From Bacteroidaceae bacterium (GTDB taxonomy: Bacteria > Bacteroidota > Bacteroidia > Bacteroidales > Bacteroidaceae): a stretch of DNA of 64,000 nucleotides. Shown piece after piece: positions 34,402 to 43,500 of the stretch. Within the stretch, counting starts at the first letter, position 1, and every line of letters starts with the position of its first letter. Under the pieces are notes generated by a model that was not told where the DNA came from, ran no database searches, and worked only from the letters and a program-made list of their open reading frames with translations. Where the stretch lies: NCBI GenBank assembly GCA_017548075.1, contig JAFYNL010000028.1, positions 1-64,000 on the forward strand. The letters run 5' to 3'. The position numbers and the translations under genes were made by a program.

Positions 34402-34737
34402 ATGGATTACAAGAAATCTACAGCTCCTAACGACACAGTTAACAGAGACCCCATGAGCCTCTGCGAAGAGACAGGTAACATCTACGAAAGCGTTGTTATC
34501 ATTGGCAAGCGCGCCAATCAGATATCTGCCGACATCAAGCAGGAACTCAGCAAGAAACTCTCTGAGTTTGCAAGCACACAAGACAACCTCGACGAAGTAT
34601 TCGAGAACCGCGAACAGATTGAAATCAGCCGTTACTACGAGAAACTCCCCAAGGCAACCCTCATGGCAACTCAGGAGTTCATCGACGGCAAGATTTACTA
34701 TCGCAACCCCAGCAAGGAGGCAACTCTGCTCGACTAA
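34402..34737 (+). CDS. rpoZ: RNA polymerase omega subunit (Bacteroidota form)
   Basis: The 111-residue protein has the RpoZ-like core NIYESVVIIGKRANQISADIKQELSKKLSEF. Omega helps assemble RNA polymerase by holding beta prime. The identity is supported by its position between bamD and a DUF4293 gene, which is the usual order in this phylum. It is 3 nt before the DUF4293 gene. Confidence 0.88.
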   Translation: MDYKKSTAPNDTVNRDPMSLCEETGNIYESVVIIGKRANQISADIKQELSKKLSEFASTQDNLDEVFENREQIEISRYYEKLPKATLMATQEFIDGKIYYRNPSKEATLLD

Positions 34738-34740
34738 AGT

Positions 34741-35229
34741 ATGTTACAGCGCATACAAACCATCTACCTGCTTCTGGCCTTTGCCTTTTGCTTAGCTTGT
34801 CTCTGCCTGCCAATCGCCCATTTCATACCTGGTGACGAGAGAGGCTGGATGGCAGAACTCTTTGGCGTCTATTCACAGGTGGATATGTACAACCTCTGGC
34901 TTGTCAGCGAAGGCAAACATGTATTCTACTACTGCCCAGTCTTGATGGGACTTCTGGTCATTACTACAGGTCTAGTCTTCATCGACATCTGGCTCTTTAA
35001 ACATCGCGCCTTGCAGATGCGAGTAGCGACCTTTTGCATGATACTGCTGGTGTTCTGGCACATCGCTTACGGCATCATTTGCTACTTAGGGATAAGCCCA
35101 ATATTCACATATATTCGCCCAAATTGGGCAGCAGCCCTTCCCTTTGCAGCCCTCATCATGCTCTATCTCGCATTCCGCGGCATCCTGAAGGACGAAATGC
35201 TGGTCCGCTCGCTCGACCGTCTGCGCTAA
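34741..35229 (+). CDS. DUF4293 membrane protein
   Basis: The 162-residue protein begins MLQRIQTIYLLLAFAFCLACLCLP, the hallmark of DUF4293, and has four membrane helices (about residues 8-26, 58-80, 88-112, 125-147). It has no known catalytic residues and its role is unknown. It is third in the bamD-rpoZ operon. Confidence 0.85.
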   Translation: MLQRIQTIYLLLAFAFCLACLCLPIAHFIPGDERGWMAELFGVYSQVDMYNLWLVSEGKHVFYYCPVLMGLLVITTGLVFIDIWLFKHRALQMRVATFCMILLVFWHIAYGIICYLGISPIFTYIRPNWAAALPFAALIMLYLAFRGILKDEMLVRSLDRLR

Positions 35230-35250
35230 GCACACACATTATTAATATAT

Positions 35251-35290
35251 AAAGGAAGGCGTTACCATTTGGCAGCGCCTCTTTCTTTAT
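35251..35290. terminator. Possible terminator between DUF4293 and the ThuA gene
   Basis: AAGGAAGGCG and CGCCTCTTTCTT can form a stem with a 14-nt loop, followed by TATTTTTC. Pairing is imperfect; the right part overlaps the stop of the convergent gene. Confidence 0.45.
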
Positions 35291-36840
35291 TTTTCAAACG
35301 GATTGCCTTTTGGGTCTTGGCTGACAATCCAGCGGAAGGCGTTGACGAAGAGCAGGTTCTGGGTGGCATCGATGAACTCTTCATCGCCATGCCCCATGTT
35401 CAGATAGACCATTCTGTACTTTTTATTGGTCCAGACAATTGGGAAGTCACCCCATTTCACGACATCCTTCAAACCGAAAGGATACATCTTGGGCGAGATG
35501 GAGACAAGCACTTCTACATCAGGATTCAGCCTTGGGCTTGGCTGCCACTGATAGAACTCGCTTGCAGGAGCCACAAAGGATTGCGGCAGAGTGCTGGTGA
35601 CCGGGTGCTCCCCTGAGTCGCATTCCACAAGAGCAGGCTGTGGAGGCCAGTTGTTGCAATAGAACTGTCCGCATCCGAGAAACTCGTTGAACCAAGGCCA
35701 CTTAGTGTTCCTGTCGTTATAAGCCGAGGCATGGAAGCCCATCCAACCGCCTCCATTCTCCATATACTGCTGGAAAGCCTCTCTCTGCTTCCCTCCAGGC
35801 ATTGCATTCAAGCTGATGATGATGCTATAGTCCTTGAGCTTCTCATAAGGATAATCGGCTAGGGAAGTGGTGACATCCATCAGCCACCCCTCGCCATAAG
35901 TGAGTTTGCGGAAGAACTCGATGGCTTGCTTGTCGAACTGAACATGCGCCTCTTCTGCATGAGGTTCATAGTGAACGAGGGCTTTGAAACGTGGCTCTCG
36001 AGCATAATTGGCAGCATATCCTTTGTTCTCCTCTGCAGAATCTGCATCCTTCAAAGTCCAGTGGAGCGCATTCTCGAACAGCTTGATGAAGGCAGGACTC
36101 TGGAAGAGCAACTTGCTGTGGCCAAACTGAAAATAGACATTGCGAGCCTTCTTCACTGGATTTGTCCAGATAATAGGATGGTCGCCCATCTTGATGTTGG
36201 TAGAGATGCTGTAGCTGTCCTCGTTCACCCTTGCAAGGACTTGGACATTTTGGCGAGGATTGGTGTCGTAGGTGTACCATTCATCGTCTTCTACAACAAA
36301 GGAATTCGGCACTCCTTTCGTGACTGGATGCTGATTGTCTTCCAGCAGAACCGTTCCATCGGACTTCTCTGCGATGTAGTTCTGATAGCGAATCTTACCC
36401 AAGAAATCGGAGAACCAGTCCCACATCTTGTAGCCGTCGAATTCGCCAAGAAGGCTTGCATGATGGAAGCCGATATAGCCTCCCAGTCCTTCATCAATAT
36501 AATGCTGCATATCTTTCTGAGCCGCTTTGCTCCAAGCATAAGGGGGATAGTTGAGTTGCAGAATGACTTGATACTTCGAGAGTTCACCTTCGCGAATCTC
36601 CTTCGCTGAGTTCAGGATAGTCAGCTCCATGTTGAAGCGTTCCTTCTGACTCTCGAGCCATTGCAATCCGGCTGCAGTAAAGCCCTCATGAAGCCCACCT
36701 CTTTCAGCAAGAACCAACACTTTGCGAGGTTCTGAGGCGTTCTTTTTCGATTCTTGCGCTTTGCTGAGCGAAGAAGTTAGACTCAATATTGCAGACAAAA
36801 CGAGATATAAAACGAAGCGACTCTTCATATCGAAACACAT
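35287..36840 (-). CDS. Secreted protein with two ThuA-like domains
   Basis: The 517-residue protein has a signal peptide (LYLVLSAILSLTSSLSKAQ) and two ThuA-type class-I amidotransferase-like domains. The first (about 38-265) has KVLVLAERGGLHEGF, GGYIGFHHASLLGEFDGYKMW and DEWYTYDTNP. The second (about 280-517) has ALVHYEPHAEEAHVQF, GGWMGFHASAYNDRNTKWPWFNEFLG and VWTNKKYRMVYLNMGHGDE. ThuA domains lack the full amidotransferase triad and occur in sugar-degradation loci; their activity is unclear. It starts 2 nt after the alpha-amylase stop, so the two are one transcript. Confidence 0.85.
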   Translation of the reverse strand: MCFDMKSRFVLYLVLSAILSLTSSLSKAQESKKNASEPRKVLVLAERGGLHEGFTAAGLQWLESQKERFNMELTILNSAKEIREGELSKYQVILQLNYPPYAWSKAAQKDMQHYIDEGLGGYIGFHHASLLGEFDGYKMWDWFSDFLGKIRYQNYIAEKSDGTVLLEDNQHPVTKGVPNSFVVEDDEWYTYDTNPRQNVQVLARVNEDSYSISTNIKMGDHPIIWTNPVKKARNVYFQFGHSKLLFQSPAFIKLFENALHWTLKDADSAEENKGYAANYAREPRFKALVHYEPHAEEAHVQFDKQAIEFFRKLTYGEGWLMDVTTSLADYPYEKLKDYSIIISLNAMPGGKQREAFQQYMENGGGWMGFHASAYNDRNTKWPWFNEFLGCGQFYCNNWPPQPALVECDSGEHPVTSTLPQSFVAPASEFYQWQPSPRLNPDVEVLVSISPKMYPFGLKDVVKWGDFPIVWTNKKYRMVYLNMGHGDEEFIDATQNLLFVNAFRWIVSQDPKGNPFEK

Positions 36841-36842
36841 TA

Positions 36843-38846
36843 TTAATATAAGACTTTCTTACCGTCTTCTATGATGATTCCTTTCTTTTGATTGGGCGAA
36901 ACGGGAAGGCCTTGCAGGTTGAAGCCCCCATCCAAACCTCCCCGAGGGGAGACTACCGTCGGTCTGTCTATTCCTGTTGCAATTTCTTCCGTTTGGTCTT
37001 CAACGATATATTTCACCTCATCCTTGTCTCCTGTAATGCAGAGATAACAGTCTGAGCGAATGCCAGTTACATCGACTGTTTGCCTGTTGCCACCAACATT
37101 GCTTACCACGAGGTTGAGATACTGATCTGGCGAAGTGATGCTGAAGGTCTGATAATACCATTTTTTATCGTTGAAAGTCTCATTCTTGGTGACTCGCTTG
37201 CCTGGCCAATTTCCGTTCAACTGCTTGTCGGAATTGTCCCAAACATAGAAAGTCATGCTTGGCCAACTGATATCCGAGTGAACATAAATCGTAATATCAT
37301 GAGGCTCGAAGATTTCATATTTGCGACTCTGAATGCCTTGAACGCTCCCATTCGACAGAATGCCTGCAGTAAGGGTACAAGAAGATTCGATACTCAACTT
37401 GGCTCCGCTACTAATTTGAGGACTTTCGACAGACGGAACAGAACCGTCCAGAGTATAGACTATCTTGGCTCCAGAAAGGTTGCTGACTGCCGTGAGAGTT
37501 ACGTTCAAAGGTCCTTCGTAGGTCCCATCCGGCACATCCATCCAAACGGTATTGGCGCTTCTGTTCAAGAGATAGCGATAGCCTTTGCCAGAAAGGATTT
37601 CCTTGTATTCCGAACTGCTGGCGTTATAGGACTGAGGACTGCTCCCAACCACACAAAGCAGAGTGGCGTTTTTGCCGTAAGTGGCTTTTGCGTAGAAGTT
37701 ATTATCCGTCCATTTCTCCTCGCTCGAACTGGTGTTCGTTATGCCTGCTAGTCTTCTGGCCAGAATCATTTGCTTGATGGGGTATTTGCAGTCCCGCCAA
37801 TGAGTGTAGAAGACACAAGGCGTTCCTGGCATAGCCAACAGATAAGCGTTTGCAGCCAGCGTGTCTGAGCGGATGGGGTCTTGCTCAGCTCCATTGGTTC
37901 TATGCTCTGTATCGTGGTTCTCGACGAAAGTTACGGCATATTGCTTATAGTAGCTGTCGGCAGAAAGAGGCTTTTCGTCCCAACCCAGCCAACGCCAATT
38001 GCGATTGTTGATGGCGTCTCGAACTCGATAGCGGAACTGGAAATCGAAGGCCGCACTCGTGGGATACTCAGCCACATAGCCCTTCGAATAGTTCACCCAT
38101 TGCTTAATTTTCTCAGTACTGTCCCAGTATTCGCCAACGCAAAAGGCAGGCTTCGCAAACATATTATAATCGGCTATGAAGGAGGCCCAAAAGCCTTTCA
38201 CCATATCATAGCGAAAGCCTGAATATCCGATATCTTCGAGAAGGAACTTCAGATAGGCTTTGACGCAGTTCTGCACATTTGTGCTCTGATGGTCCAGGTC
38301 TCTGCAACCCGACCAATCCTCGCCTGTATCGTTGTTCTGGGAGAGCGAGAGCCCTTGTCCGCTTGCCCAGCTTGAAGTCTGTCCGCCATCATCGTTCTTG
38401 CAAATGTCGGAAGCCAACATCTGGTAGGTTTCCCCGTTATAAGTCTCAGCAGGGAAGTCCACCCAAGAGCCGTTATTGCCCAGATTGTTACGATGATTGA
38501 TGACGACATCGGCAATAAAGCCAGTTCCTCTTTCCCGATAGGCTGCAATCATGCTTCGGAGTTCCCTTTCTGAGCCGAACGAACTCTTCTGGTTGAAGTA
38601 ATAGACGGGCATATAACCCATCGAATTGTAGTCGGAATTGCACCAACCACTCTGCGGAATCCAGACCAATTGGAAGTATGGAGCAATCTCGTCAGCCTGA
38701 GCTTGAAGCTTCGACCAAGAGGTCTCGTCATAGGAATCCCAATAGAAACCTTGCAGCATAACCCCTTGATAATCATAGGGCCAGCCTTGCGAAAAGACGC
38801 TCAAATGCAGAGCCGTCGCCAAAAGCAATATGGTGAGTCTTTTCAT
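36843..38846 (-). CDS. Secreted GH13 alpha-amylase with sorting-like tail
   Basis: The 667-residue protein has a signal peptide (ILLLATALHLSVFS) and a GH13 barrel: IADVVINHRNN (first conserved region), GYSGFRYDMVKGF with nucleophile Asp214, FCVGEYWD with acid/base Glu239 and TFVENHDTEHR with Asp312. After the catalytic part comes a chitobiase-type beta domain (IVYTLDGSVPSVESPQISSG), a starch-binding-like module (ITIYVHSDISWPSMTFYVWD) and a C-terminal tail with GFNLQGLPVSPNQKKGIIIEDGKKVLY. That tail resembles type IX sorting domains, so surface delivery is likely. No Sus genes adjoin. Confidence 0.93.
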   Translation of the reverse strand: MKRLTILLLATALHLSVFSQGWPYDYQGVMLQGFYWDSYDETSWSKLQAQADEIAPYFQLVWIPQSGWCNSDYNSMGYMPVYYFNQKSSFGSERELRSMIAAYRERGTGFIADVVINHRNNLGNNGSWVDFPAETYNGETYQMLASDICKNDDGGQTSSWASGQGLSLSQNNDTGEDWSGCRDLDHQSTNVQNCVKAYLKFLLEDIGYSGFRYDMVKGFWASFIADYNMFAKPAFCVGEYWDSTEKIKQWVNYSKGYVAEYPTSAAFDFQFRYRVRDAINNRNWRWLGWDEKPLSADSYYKQYAVTFVENHDTEHRTNGAEQDPIRSDTLAANAYLLAMPGTPCVFYTHWRDCKYPIKQMILARRLAGITNTSSSEEKWTDNNFYAKATYGKNATLLCVVGSSPQSYNASSSEYKEILSGKGYRYLLNRSANTVWMDVPDGTYEGPLNVTLTAVSNLSGAKIVYTLDGSVPSVESPQISSGAKLSIESSCTLTAGILSNGSVQGIQSRKYEIFEPHDITIYVHSDISWPSMTFYVWDNSDKQLNGNWPGKRVTKNETFNDKKWYYQTFSITSPDQYLNLVVSNVGGNRQTVDVTGIRSDCYLCITGDKDEVKYIVEDQTEEIATGIDRPTVVSPRGGLDGGFNLQGLPVSPNQKKGIIIEDGKKVLY

Positions 38847-38874
38847 TTTTCTAAAGGTCTTTTCAAACGAAGCT

Positions 38875-38990
38875 CAGTTAAAATCAAAACTTAACACGTT
38901 AACTTTGCAATCGTAACACGTTAACTTTGCCAACTTAACAGGTTACGTTTGCCATCGTAACTGCAGTCGTTTGGAATCTTTACTGAGGTA
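38875..38990. repeat. 22-bp palindrome array, locus 5 (largest)
   Basis: Starts at CAGTTAAAATC; TAAC cores at 38892, 38914, 38936 and 38958, all 22 bp apart; ends TTTGGAATCTTTACTGAGG. The stop codon and last two sense codons of the C69 dipeptidase gene (Pro-Gln-stop, 38980-38988) are inside the right end. Confidence 0.92.
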
Positions 38991-40632
38991 GTTTGTATCG
39001 AGAGCCTGTTTGCTTGATCAATTCGCGCTTGAAAGCCTCAGGATAACCCGGGCGAAGAACGGGACGAGGATTGCCTCCAGGAGTCTTTTCATACTGCCCA
39101 TTTTCGTCCATCCTCTTGACTGCCATATCGTTATACTTCACTATAATGAGCTGAGCAAGCTGGTTCCATTCGTCCATCATCGCTCCTGCAACTCTATGAC
39201 TATAGGCCGAAAGATATTTCACGGCTTCCTCTTTGCTTATGCTTGCCGCTTTGCTCTCGACCTCATCCTGCAGAGAATTGAAATCCTTCTCCAGTTTGTC
39301 GCGAACCTTCTTCAGTTCAGGGAAGAGCAGATTATAGCGCAGATAGACCATATTGCTGACCCAATTCTCCACCCAATAAGCGCTTCTGGTCGAGAAATGG
39401 AAGGCATCGGCAGTATTCTTGTCGTAGCATTCTGGGGCTTGAGTCGTGTTGCAATAGATGGGAGTGAAAGCCACCATATTCGCATCATCATTAGCAAACC
39501 AAGTGACTCCGCCAATATGATTGGGAAGCCAAGAGCGCATCTGACTCACATAAACGCAAGCCGATTGCTGAGTACTGATGGGACGCTCGTTGAAATACTT
39601 CTTTCCATCGACCTCGAAACTGAGTGGAGTAGGGCGATACGGCATTTCCCAAGCACCCATTCCGATGTCCTGAGTCATGTCCATTGGCGTGCCTTCATAG
39701 TGGTCGCGCATCATATCTTTGACATCCTGAACTGAGAGCGGAGCCTTTGGCTTCACATAAAGTGGGAGAACTTCTGCTTTCGTATCACCCATCGCAAAAG
39801 GAAGATAAGGACTCATGTCCTCGCTTGCCCACTTGTTGAAAAAGCTCCAGATTCGAGCCTCGCAATAGCGAAGTCCACCAAAGTCCAATGGTGCGTAAGC
39901 ATCTGCAAATGAGAAGTCTGTATCTTTTCCGTTAAAGTAACCCTTCTCCTTAGCGAAGCTAATCACGTCTTTGGCATAGAGACAGTTCTTCTTATCCTTG
40001 AGCGGGAACTGATGAATGCGGCTTTGGTTGGCGTGACCACTAATGCAATCGTCTGGGATTCTGACTGCAACCCACACAGTACCCTTGCGACCAGGACCTT
40101 TGCCAATCATGTCCATAATCCAAGCTTCGTTGGGGTCGGCTATGGTAAAGCTTTCGCCTTCACTCTCGTAGCCATACTTCTCAGTCAGTTCTGTCATGAC
40201 TTGAATGGCTTCGCGAGCAGTCTTGGCACGCTGAAGAGCGAGGACCATGAGCGAACCATAATCGATAAGTCCGCTAACGGTATCAGTCAACTCCTCTCTT
40301 CCGCCATAAGTCGTCTCATGAATCGACAACTGAAATTCGTTCATCAAGCCTACAATCCCATAAGTATGAGCCACTTCCGGAATCTCTCCCAAATAGTTGC
40401 CCGACTCATAATGATACAGAAGATGCATCGTTCCAGCAGGATGGTCGGCTGCGGGAATCACTCGAAGCGGCTCGAAAGCACCATAGTCGTCCTGGCTATA
40501 AGAGATGATCACGCTGCCATCCTTCGAGGCTTTCTTGCCCACAATCAGGTTCGTGCAAGCGTTAGCGACATTGAATATTGATATTTGAACATTGAGGAGC
40601 AGAGCCCCGAGAAGTATAGAGATTCGTTTCAT
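38980..40632 (-). CDS. C69-family dipeptidase
   Basis: The 550-residue Ntn-hydrolase-type peptidase has a signal peptide ending just before ACTNLIVGKKASKDGSVI; Cys26 is the expected N-terminal nucleophile after processing. Further family marks are QLSIHETTYGGREEL, WIMDMIGKGPGRKGTVWVAVRIPDD and ISGHANQSRIHQF. C69 enzymes cleave dipeptides. The signal peptide DNA is a 7-mer tract, and the gene ends inside a 22-bp palindrome array, so both termini touch repeats. It is the last gene of the pepD-to-C69 operon, 6 nt after nadC. Confidence 0.9.
   Translation of the reverse strand: MKRISILLGALLLNVQISIFNVANACTNLIVGKKASKDGSVIISYSQDDYGAFEPLRVIPAADHPAGTMHLLYHYESGNYLGEIPEVAHTYGIVGLMNEFQLSIHETTYGGREELTDTVSGLIDYGSLMVLALQRAKTAREAIQVMTELTEKYGYESEGESFTIADPNEAWIMDMIGKGPGRKGTVWVAVRIPDDCISGHANQSRIHQFPLKDKKNCLYAKDVISFAKEKGYFNGKDTDFSFADAYAPLDFGGLRYCEARIWSFFNKWASEDMSPYLPFAMGDTKAEVLPLYVKPKAPLSVQDVKDMMRDHYEGTPMDMTQDIGMGAWEMPYRPTPLSFEVDGKKYFNERPISTQQSACVYVSQMRSWLPNHIGGVTWFANDDANMVAFTPIYCNTTQAPECYDKNTADAFHFSTRSAYWVENWVSNMVYLRYNLLFPELKKVRDKLEKDFNSLQDEVESKAASISKEEAVKYLSAYSHRVAGAMMDEWNQLAQLIIVKYNDMAVKRMDENGQYEKTPGGNPRPVLRPGYPEAFKRELIKQTGSRYKLPQ
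40567..40594 (-). repeat. Four-unit 7-mer tract in the C69 dipeptidase signal peptide
   Basis: Read on the coding strand the units are CAATGTT, CAAATAT, CAATATT and CAATGTC. They encode NVQISIFNVAN, the end of the signal peptide next to the nucleophile Cys. Confidence 0.8.
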
Positions 40633-40638
40633 GTCTGT

Positions 40639-41514
40639 TTATTTGATGATTAGTTTGTCGCTTCCTGCGGCTTTGAAACTCATGTCGAGACCTTTCACAC
40701 TATGAGTAAGCGCACCAAAGGAAATGAAGTCCACACCGGCTTTGGCATAAGGAATCATTGTATCGAAAGTAATGCCGCCACTCGACTCCGTTTCGCATCG
40801 ACCAGCAACAATCTCTACGGCCTTCTTCGTATCTTCTGGCGTGAAGTTATCGAACATGATGCGGTCACAACCTTCGGCAAGGGCTTCGTCCAACTCCTTC
40901 CAGTTCCTGACCTCGCACTCAATTTTAAGGTCCTTGTTATGGTCTTTCAAATACTGCTTTGCACGACTGATTGCGTTGTGAACACCTCCGCAGAAGTCTA
41001 TGTGATTGTCTTTCAGGAGAATCATGTCGAAAAGTCCAATTCTATGATTCATGCCGCCACCAATCTTCACAGCCTCTTTCTCGAGCATTCGCATACCTGG
41101 AGTCGTTTTGCGAGTATCAAGGACGCGAGTCTTGCAACCTGCATCGTAGATGGCTTGCTGGTACTTGTGCGTCATTGTGGCTATGCCGCTCATTCGCTGA
41201 AGAATATTGAGCATAAGGCGTTCCGTCTGCAAGAGACTTTGCACTTTTCCCTTGACGCTCATCACAATATCGCCAGGCTTAACGTGCGCTCCGTCCTCGA
41301 TATAAGTCTCGACAACCATTTCTGGATCGAAACGATGGAACACTTTCTTGGCAATCTCATTACCTGCAAAGATGCCTTCTTCCTTGATGAGAAGCTTGCT
41401 TTCGCCCATTTCGGTTGCAGGGATACAACATAGTGTCGTGTGGTCTCCGTCGCCGATGTCTTCGGCAAAAGACAGGTCAATAAGTCTGTCGTTAAGTTCG
41501 TCTACTGTAAGCAT
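40639..41514 (-). CDS. nadC: Nicotinate-nucleotide pyrophosphorylase (carboxylating)
   Basis: The 291-residue protein carries EDIGDGDHTT, the binding region LLQTERLMLNILQRMSGIAT, VLDTRKTTPGMRMLEKEAVKIGGGMNHRIGLFDMILLKDNHI and MFDNFTPEDTKKAVE. NadC joins quinolinate and PRPP to make nicotinate mononucleotide in NAD synthesis. All key basic residues are present and length is normal. Operon member between rlmH (22 nt) and the C69 gene (6 nt). Confidence 0.97.
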   Translation of the reverse strand: MLTVDELNDRLIDLSFAEDIGDGDHTTLCCIPATEMGESKLLIKEEGIFAGNEIAKKVFHRFDPEMVVETYIEDGAHVKPGDIVMSVKGKVQSLLQTERLMLNILQRMSGIATMTHKYQQAIYDAGCKTRVLDTRKTTPGMRMLEKEAVKIGGGMNHRIGLFDMILLKDNHIDFCGGVHNAISRAKQYLKDHNKDLKIECEVRNWKELDEALAEGCDRIMFDNFTPEDTKKAVEIVAGRCETESSGGITFDTMIPYAKAGVDFISFGALTHSVKGLDMSFKAAGSDKLIIK

Positions 41515-41536
41515 AGTGTTATGTTGTTATGTGTGG

Positions 41537-42010
41537 TTATTCGTGATGATAAGGTTCGCCATTCAGGATGGTCATTGCCCTGTAGATTTGTTCTACGAAG
41601 AACATGCGAACCATTTGGTGGGAGAGTGTCATCTTGCTCAAGCTAACTTCTTCATTTCCTCGTTTATGTATAGCTTGCGAGAAGCCGTATGGTCCTCCAA
41701 CGATGAAGACGAGTCGCTTTGGTCCTGCCGACATCTTCTTTTGCATCCAAGAAGCAAACTCCATGCTTGTCCGCTCGCTTCCGTGTTCGTCGAGGAGCAC
41801 CACATAATCTCCTGCTTGGAGACTTTTCTGGATGAGTTCTCCTTCTCGTTCCTTCTGCTCGTTTTGGCTGAGTCCCTTAGTGTTCTTGAGTTCTGGAATG
41901 ACCTCAACAGCAAAAGGAATGTAGTGTTTTATGCGCTCGACATACTCATTTATGATAGCTTCGAAGCGCTTGTCTGTGGTCTTGCCCACCACTATGAGCA
42001 AGCCTTTCAT
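41537..42010 (-). CDS. rlmH: 23S rRNA pseudouridine-1915 N3-methyltransferase
   Basis: The 157-residue SPOUT methyltransferase has MKGLLIVVGKTTDKRFEAIINEYVERIKHYIPF at the start, YVVLLDEHG, RLVFIVGGPYGFSQAIHKRG (the knot SAM site) and LSLSKMTLSHQMVRMFFVEQIYRAMTILNGEPYHHE at the end, a nearly invariant tail in this family. It overlaps the beta-helix lipoprotein stop by an ATGA. Confidence 0.97.
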   Translation of the reverse strand: MKGLLIVVGKTTDKRFEAIINEYVERIKHYIPFAVEVIPELKNTKGLSQNEQKEREGELIQKSLQAGDYVVLLDEHGSERTSMEFASWMQKKMSAGPKRLVFIVGGPYGFSQAIHKRGNEEVSLSKMTLSHQMVRMFFVEQIYRAMTILNGEPYHHE

Positions 42011-43500
42011 TCTTCGTCCTCCTCATCTGGCTGCGGAACACATTCGTAGCAACCCGCATCCGGACCTTCATCGGCGAGTCGGCTCACACCCAATCTGTCG
42101 AAAGCAGGAACGCCTTCGTAGCTTGGATCTGCAAGCGAACGAATCTGGCTCTCAGCCTTTGGTGTGAAGTCGTAGATGAAGTTCTCTGTGTCGAAGACAA
42201 GGAAGTTGTCCTGACGAACGAGTTTCTCGTCCTCATTTTTCTTTTTATCTTGGTCGAAGATATTGCCCAGGAAATGCTCCACATCATCGACAGCCGGCGT
42301 ATTGAGGAAGCTGTGATAGAAGAGATAGTTGCACGAACCATCATCTGGAATATTCTCTCCCATGATCACATCTGGCCCATAACCGGTAATGACACAATTT
42401 ACGAAATGTGCTTTGCGCAGAAGTCCGTAGTCGCCGCCATCTTCGGAACTTGCTAGATGAAGTGCGTCGCCTCTGTTCGCAGTAAAGGGATAGAACTGAG
42501 CAAGCGTGCTATATATAAAGGTATGACTGCCTCCGTTAATGTTGACAGTATGACCTAAAGTGTTGCTAATCTGCGTGTTAATGACTTTGCTCACACAATT
42601 GTTGAGTTGCAAACCATCGCCTCCAATGTTGTGCAGAATGCAACAATCGAGCGTTACAGAAGGCTTCGATTCGTCAGGATTCAATTCTTCTGTATCTTCT
42701 ACAATAATGCCGAAGAGCGAGCTATGTAGGTCGCATTGATAGAACTCGTTGCCGTAGCTGTCCTTATGAATGATGACGCCTTCCCATCTGCTTGGAGTAT
42801 TGTCGTAGAGAAGGTAGTCGAACATATGGTCCATCCTGTCTCCTCGCAATATGACGGGCTTCTCTAGGGTGCCTTGAACCAGCAATTTGCCATAAACATG
42901 AAGGGCGGCTTTGTCGTGGAACATAAGCCTTGTGCCTTCAGTTAGCGTGAGTGTTGCGCCTTTCTTCACAACTAGCGAATCGTAGATGACATAGGCTTTG
43001 TCGGTCAGGAGCGTTTCGTCTGATTCGATAATCAAGCCCTTTTTGATGTATGCATCTATCGAACCGCCTGAAAGGACAACAGTTTGCTTGGCTCCATTCT
43101 CAAGGATGAAGTGCAGTTTGTCCTCGAAATAGAGTGGTTCTGTCGAGCCAACTTCTGGCGGAGTCATCTCGATTCGAATGATGAGACTGTCGTGTTTCAG
43201 TACTTCAAAATCGCTCCAAATGCCGTCGGCTAAGTATCTTCCGTCCACATTAACACGAAACAGACTCTCGGCCCCGCCTTCGAGTTGGATGGAACTGATG
43301 CGCATTCCGTTTCCGTTATTGTTGAAGGCATAGAGCGTCTTAGTGCTGCTTGGAATCGTGCTTACCAGCGTATCGAAGGCAATTGTGTCTTGCGAGAAAG
43401 TAAGACGATAGCTGGGATTGTCCGAGAAACTTTCGTAATCGGAACAAGCGACAGCCAACAAAGCCAGAAACGGCAATAATAGGAACTTAAGTTTCATCAT
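42007..43500 (-). CDS. Lipoprotein with right-handed beta-helix repeats
   Basis: The 497-residue protein has a lipoprotein signal (KFLLLPFLALLAVACSD, Cys near residue 19). Residues about 30-160 look like a beta-sandwich, and about 165-420 are a pectate-lyase-like beta helix (ATLTLTEGTRLMFHDKAALHVYGKLLVQGTLEKPVILRG; GGDGLQLNNCVSKVINTQISNTLGHTVNINGG). The C-terminus is strongly acidic. No catalytic residues of polysaccharide lyases can be confirmed, so it may bind or structure rather than cleave. It is placed between pepD and rlmH with overlaps on both sides, which is unusual company for a surface protein. Confidence 0.82.
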   Translation of the reverse strand: MMKLKFLLLPFLALLAVACSDYESFSDNPSYRLTFSQDTIAFDTLVSTIPSSTKTLYAFNNNGNGMRISSIQLEGGAESLFRVNVDGRYLADGIWSDFEVLKHDSLIIRIEMTPPEVGSTEPLYFEDKLHFILENGAKQTVVLSGGSIDAYIKKGLIIESDETLLTDKAYVIYDSLVVKKGATLTLTEGTRLMFHDKAALHVYGKLLVQGTLEKPVILRGDRMDHMFDYLLYDNTPSRWEGVIIHKDSYGNEFYQCDLHSSLFGIIVEDTEELNPDESKPSVTLDCCILHNIGGDGLQLNNCVSKVINTQISNTLGHTVNINGGSHTFIYSTLAQFYPFTANRGDALHLASSEDGGDYGLLRKAHFVNCVITGYGPDVIMGENIPDDGSCNYLFYHSFLNTPAVDDVEHFLGNIFDQDKKKNEDEKLVRQDNFLVFDTENFIYDFTPKAESQIRSLADPSYEGVPAFDRLGVSRLADEGPDAGCYECVPQPDEEDEE

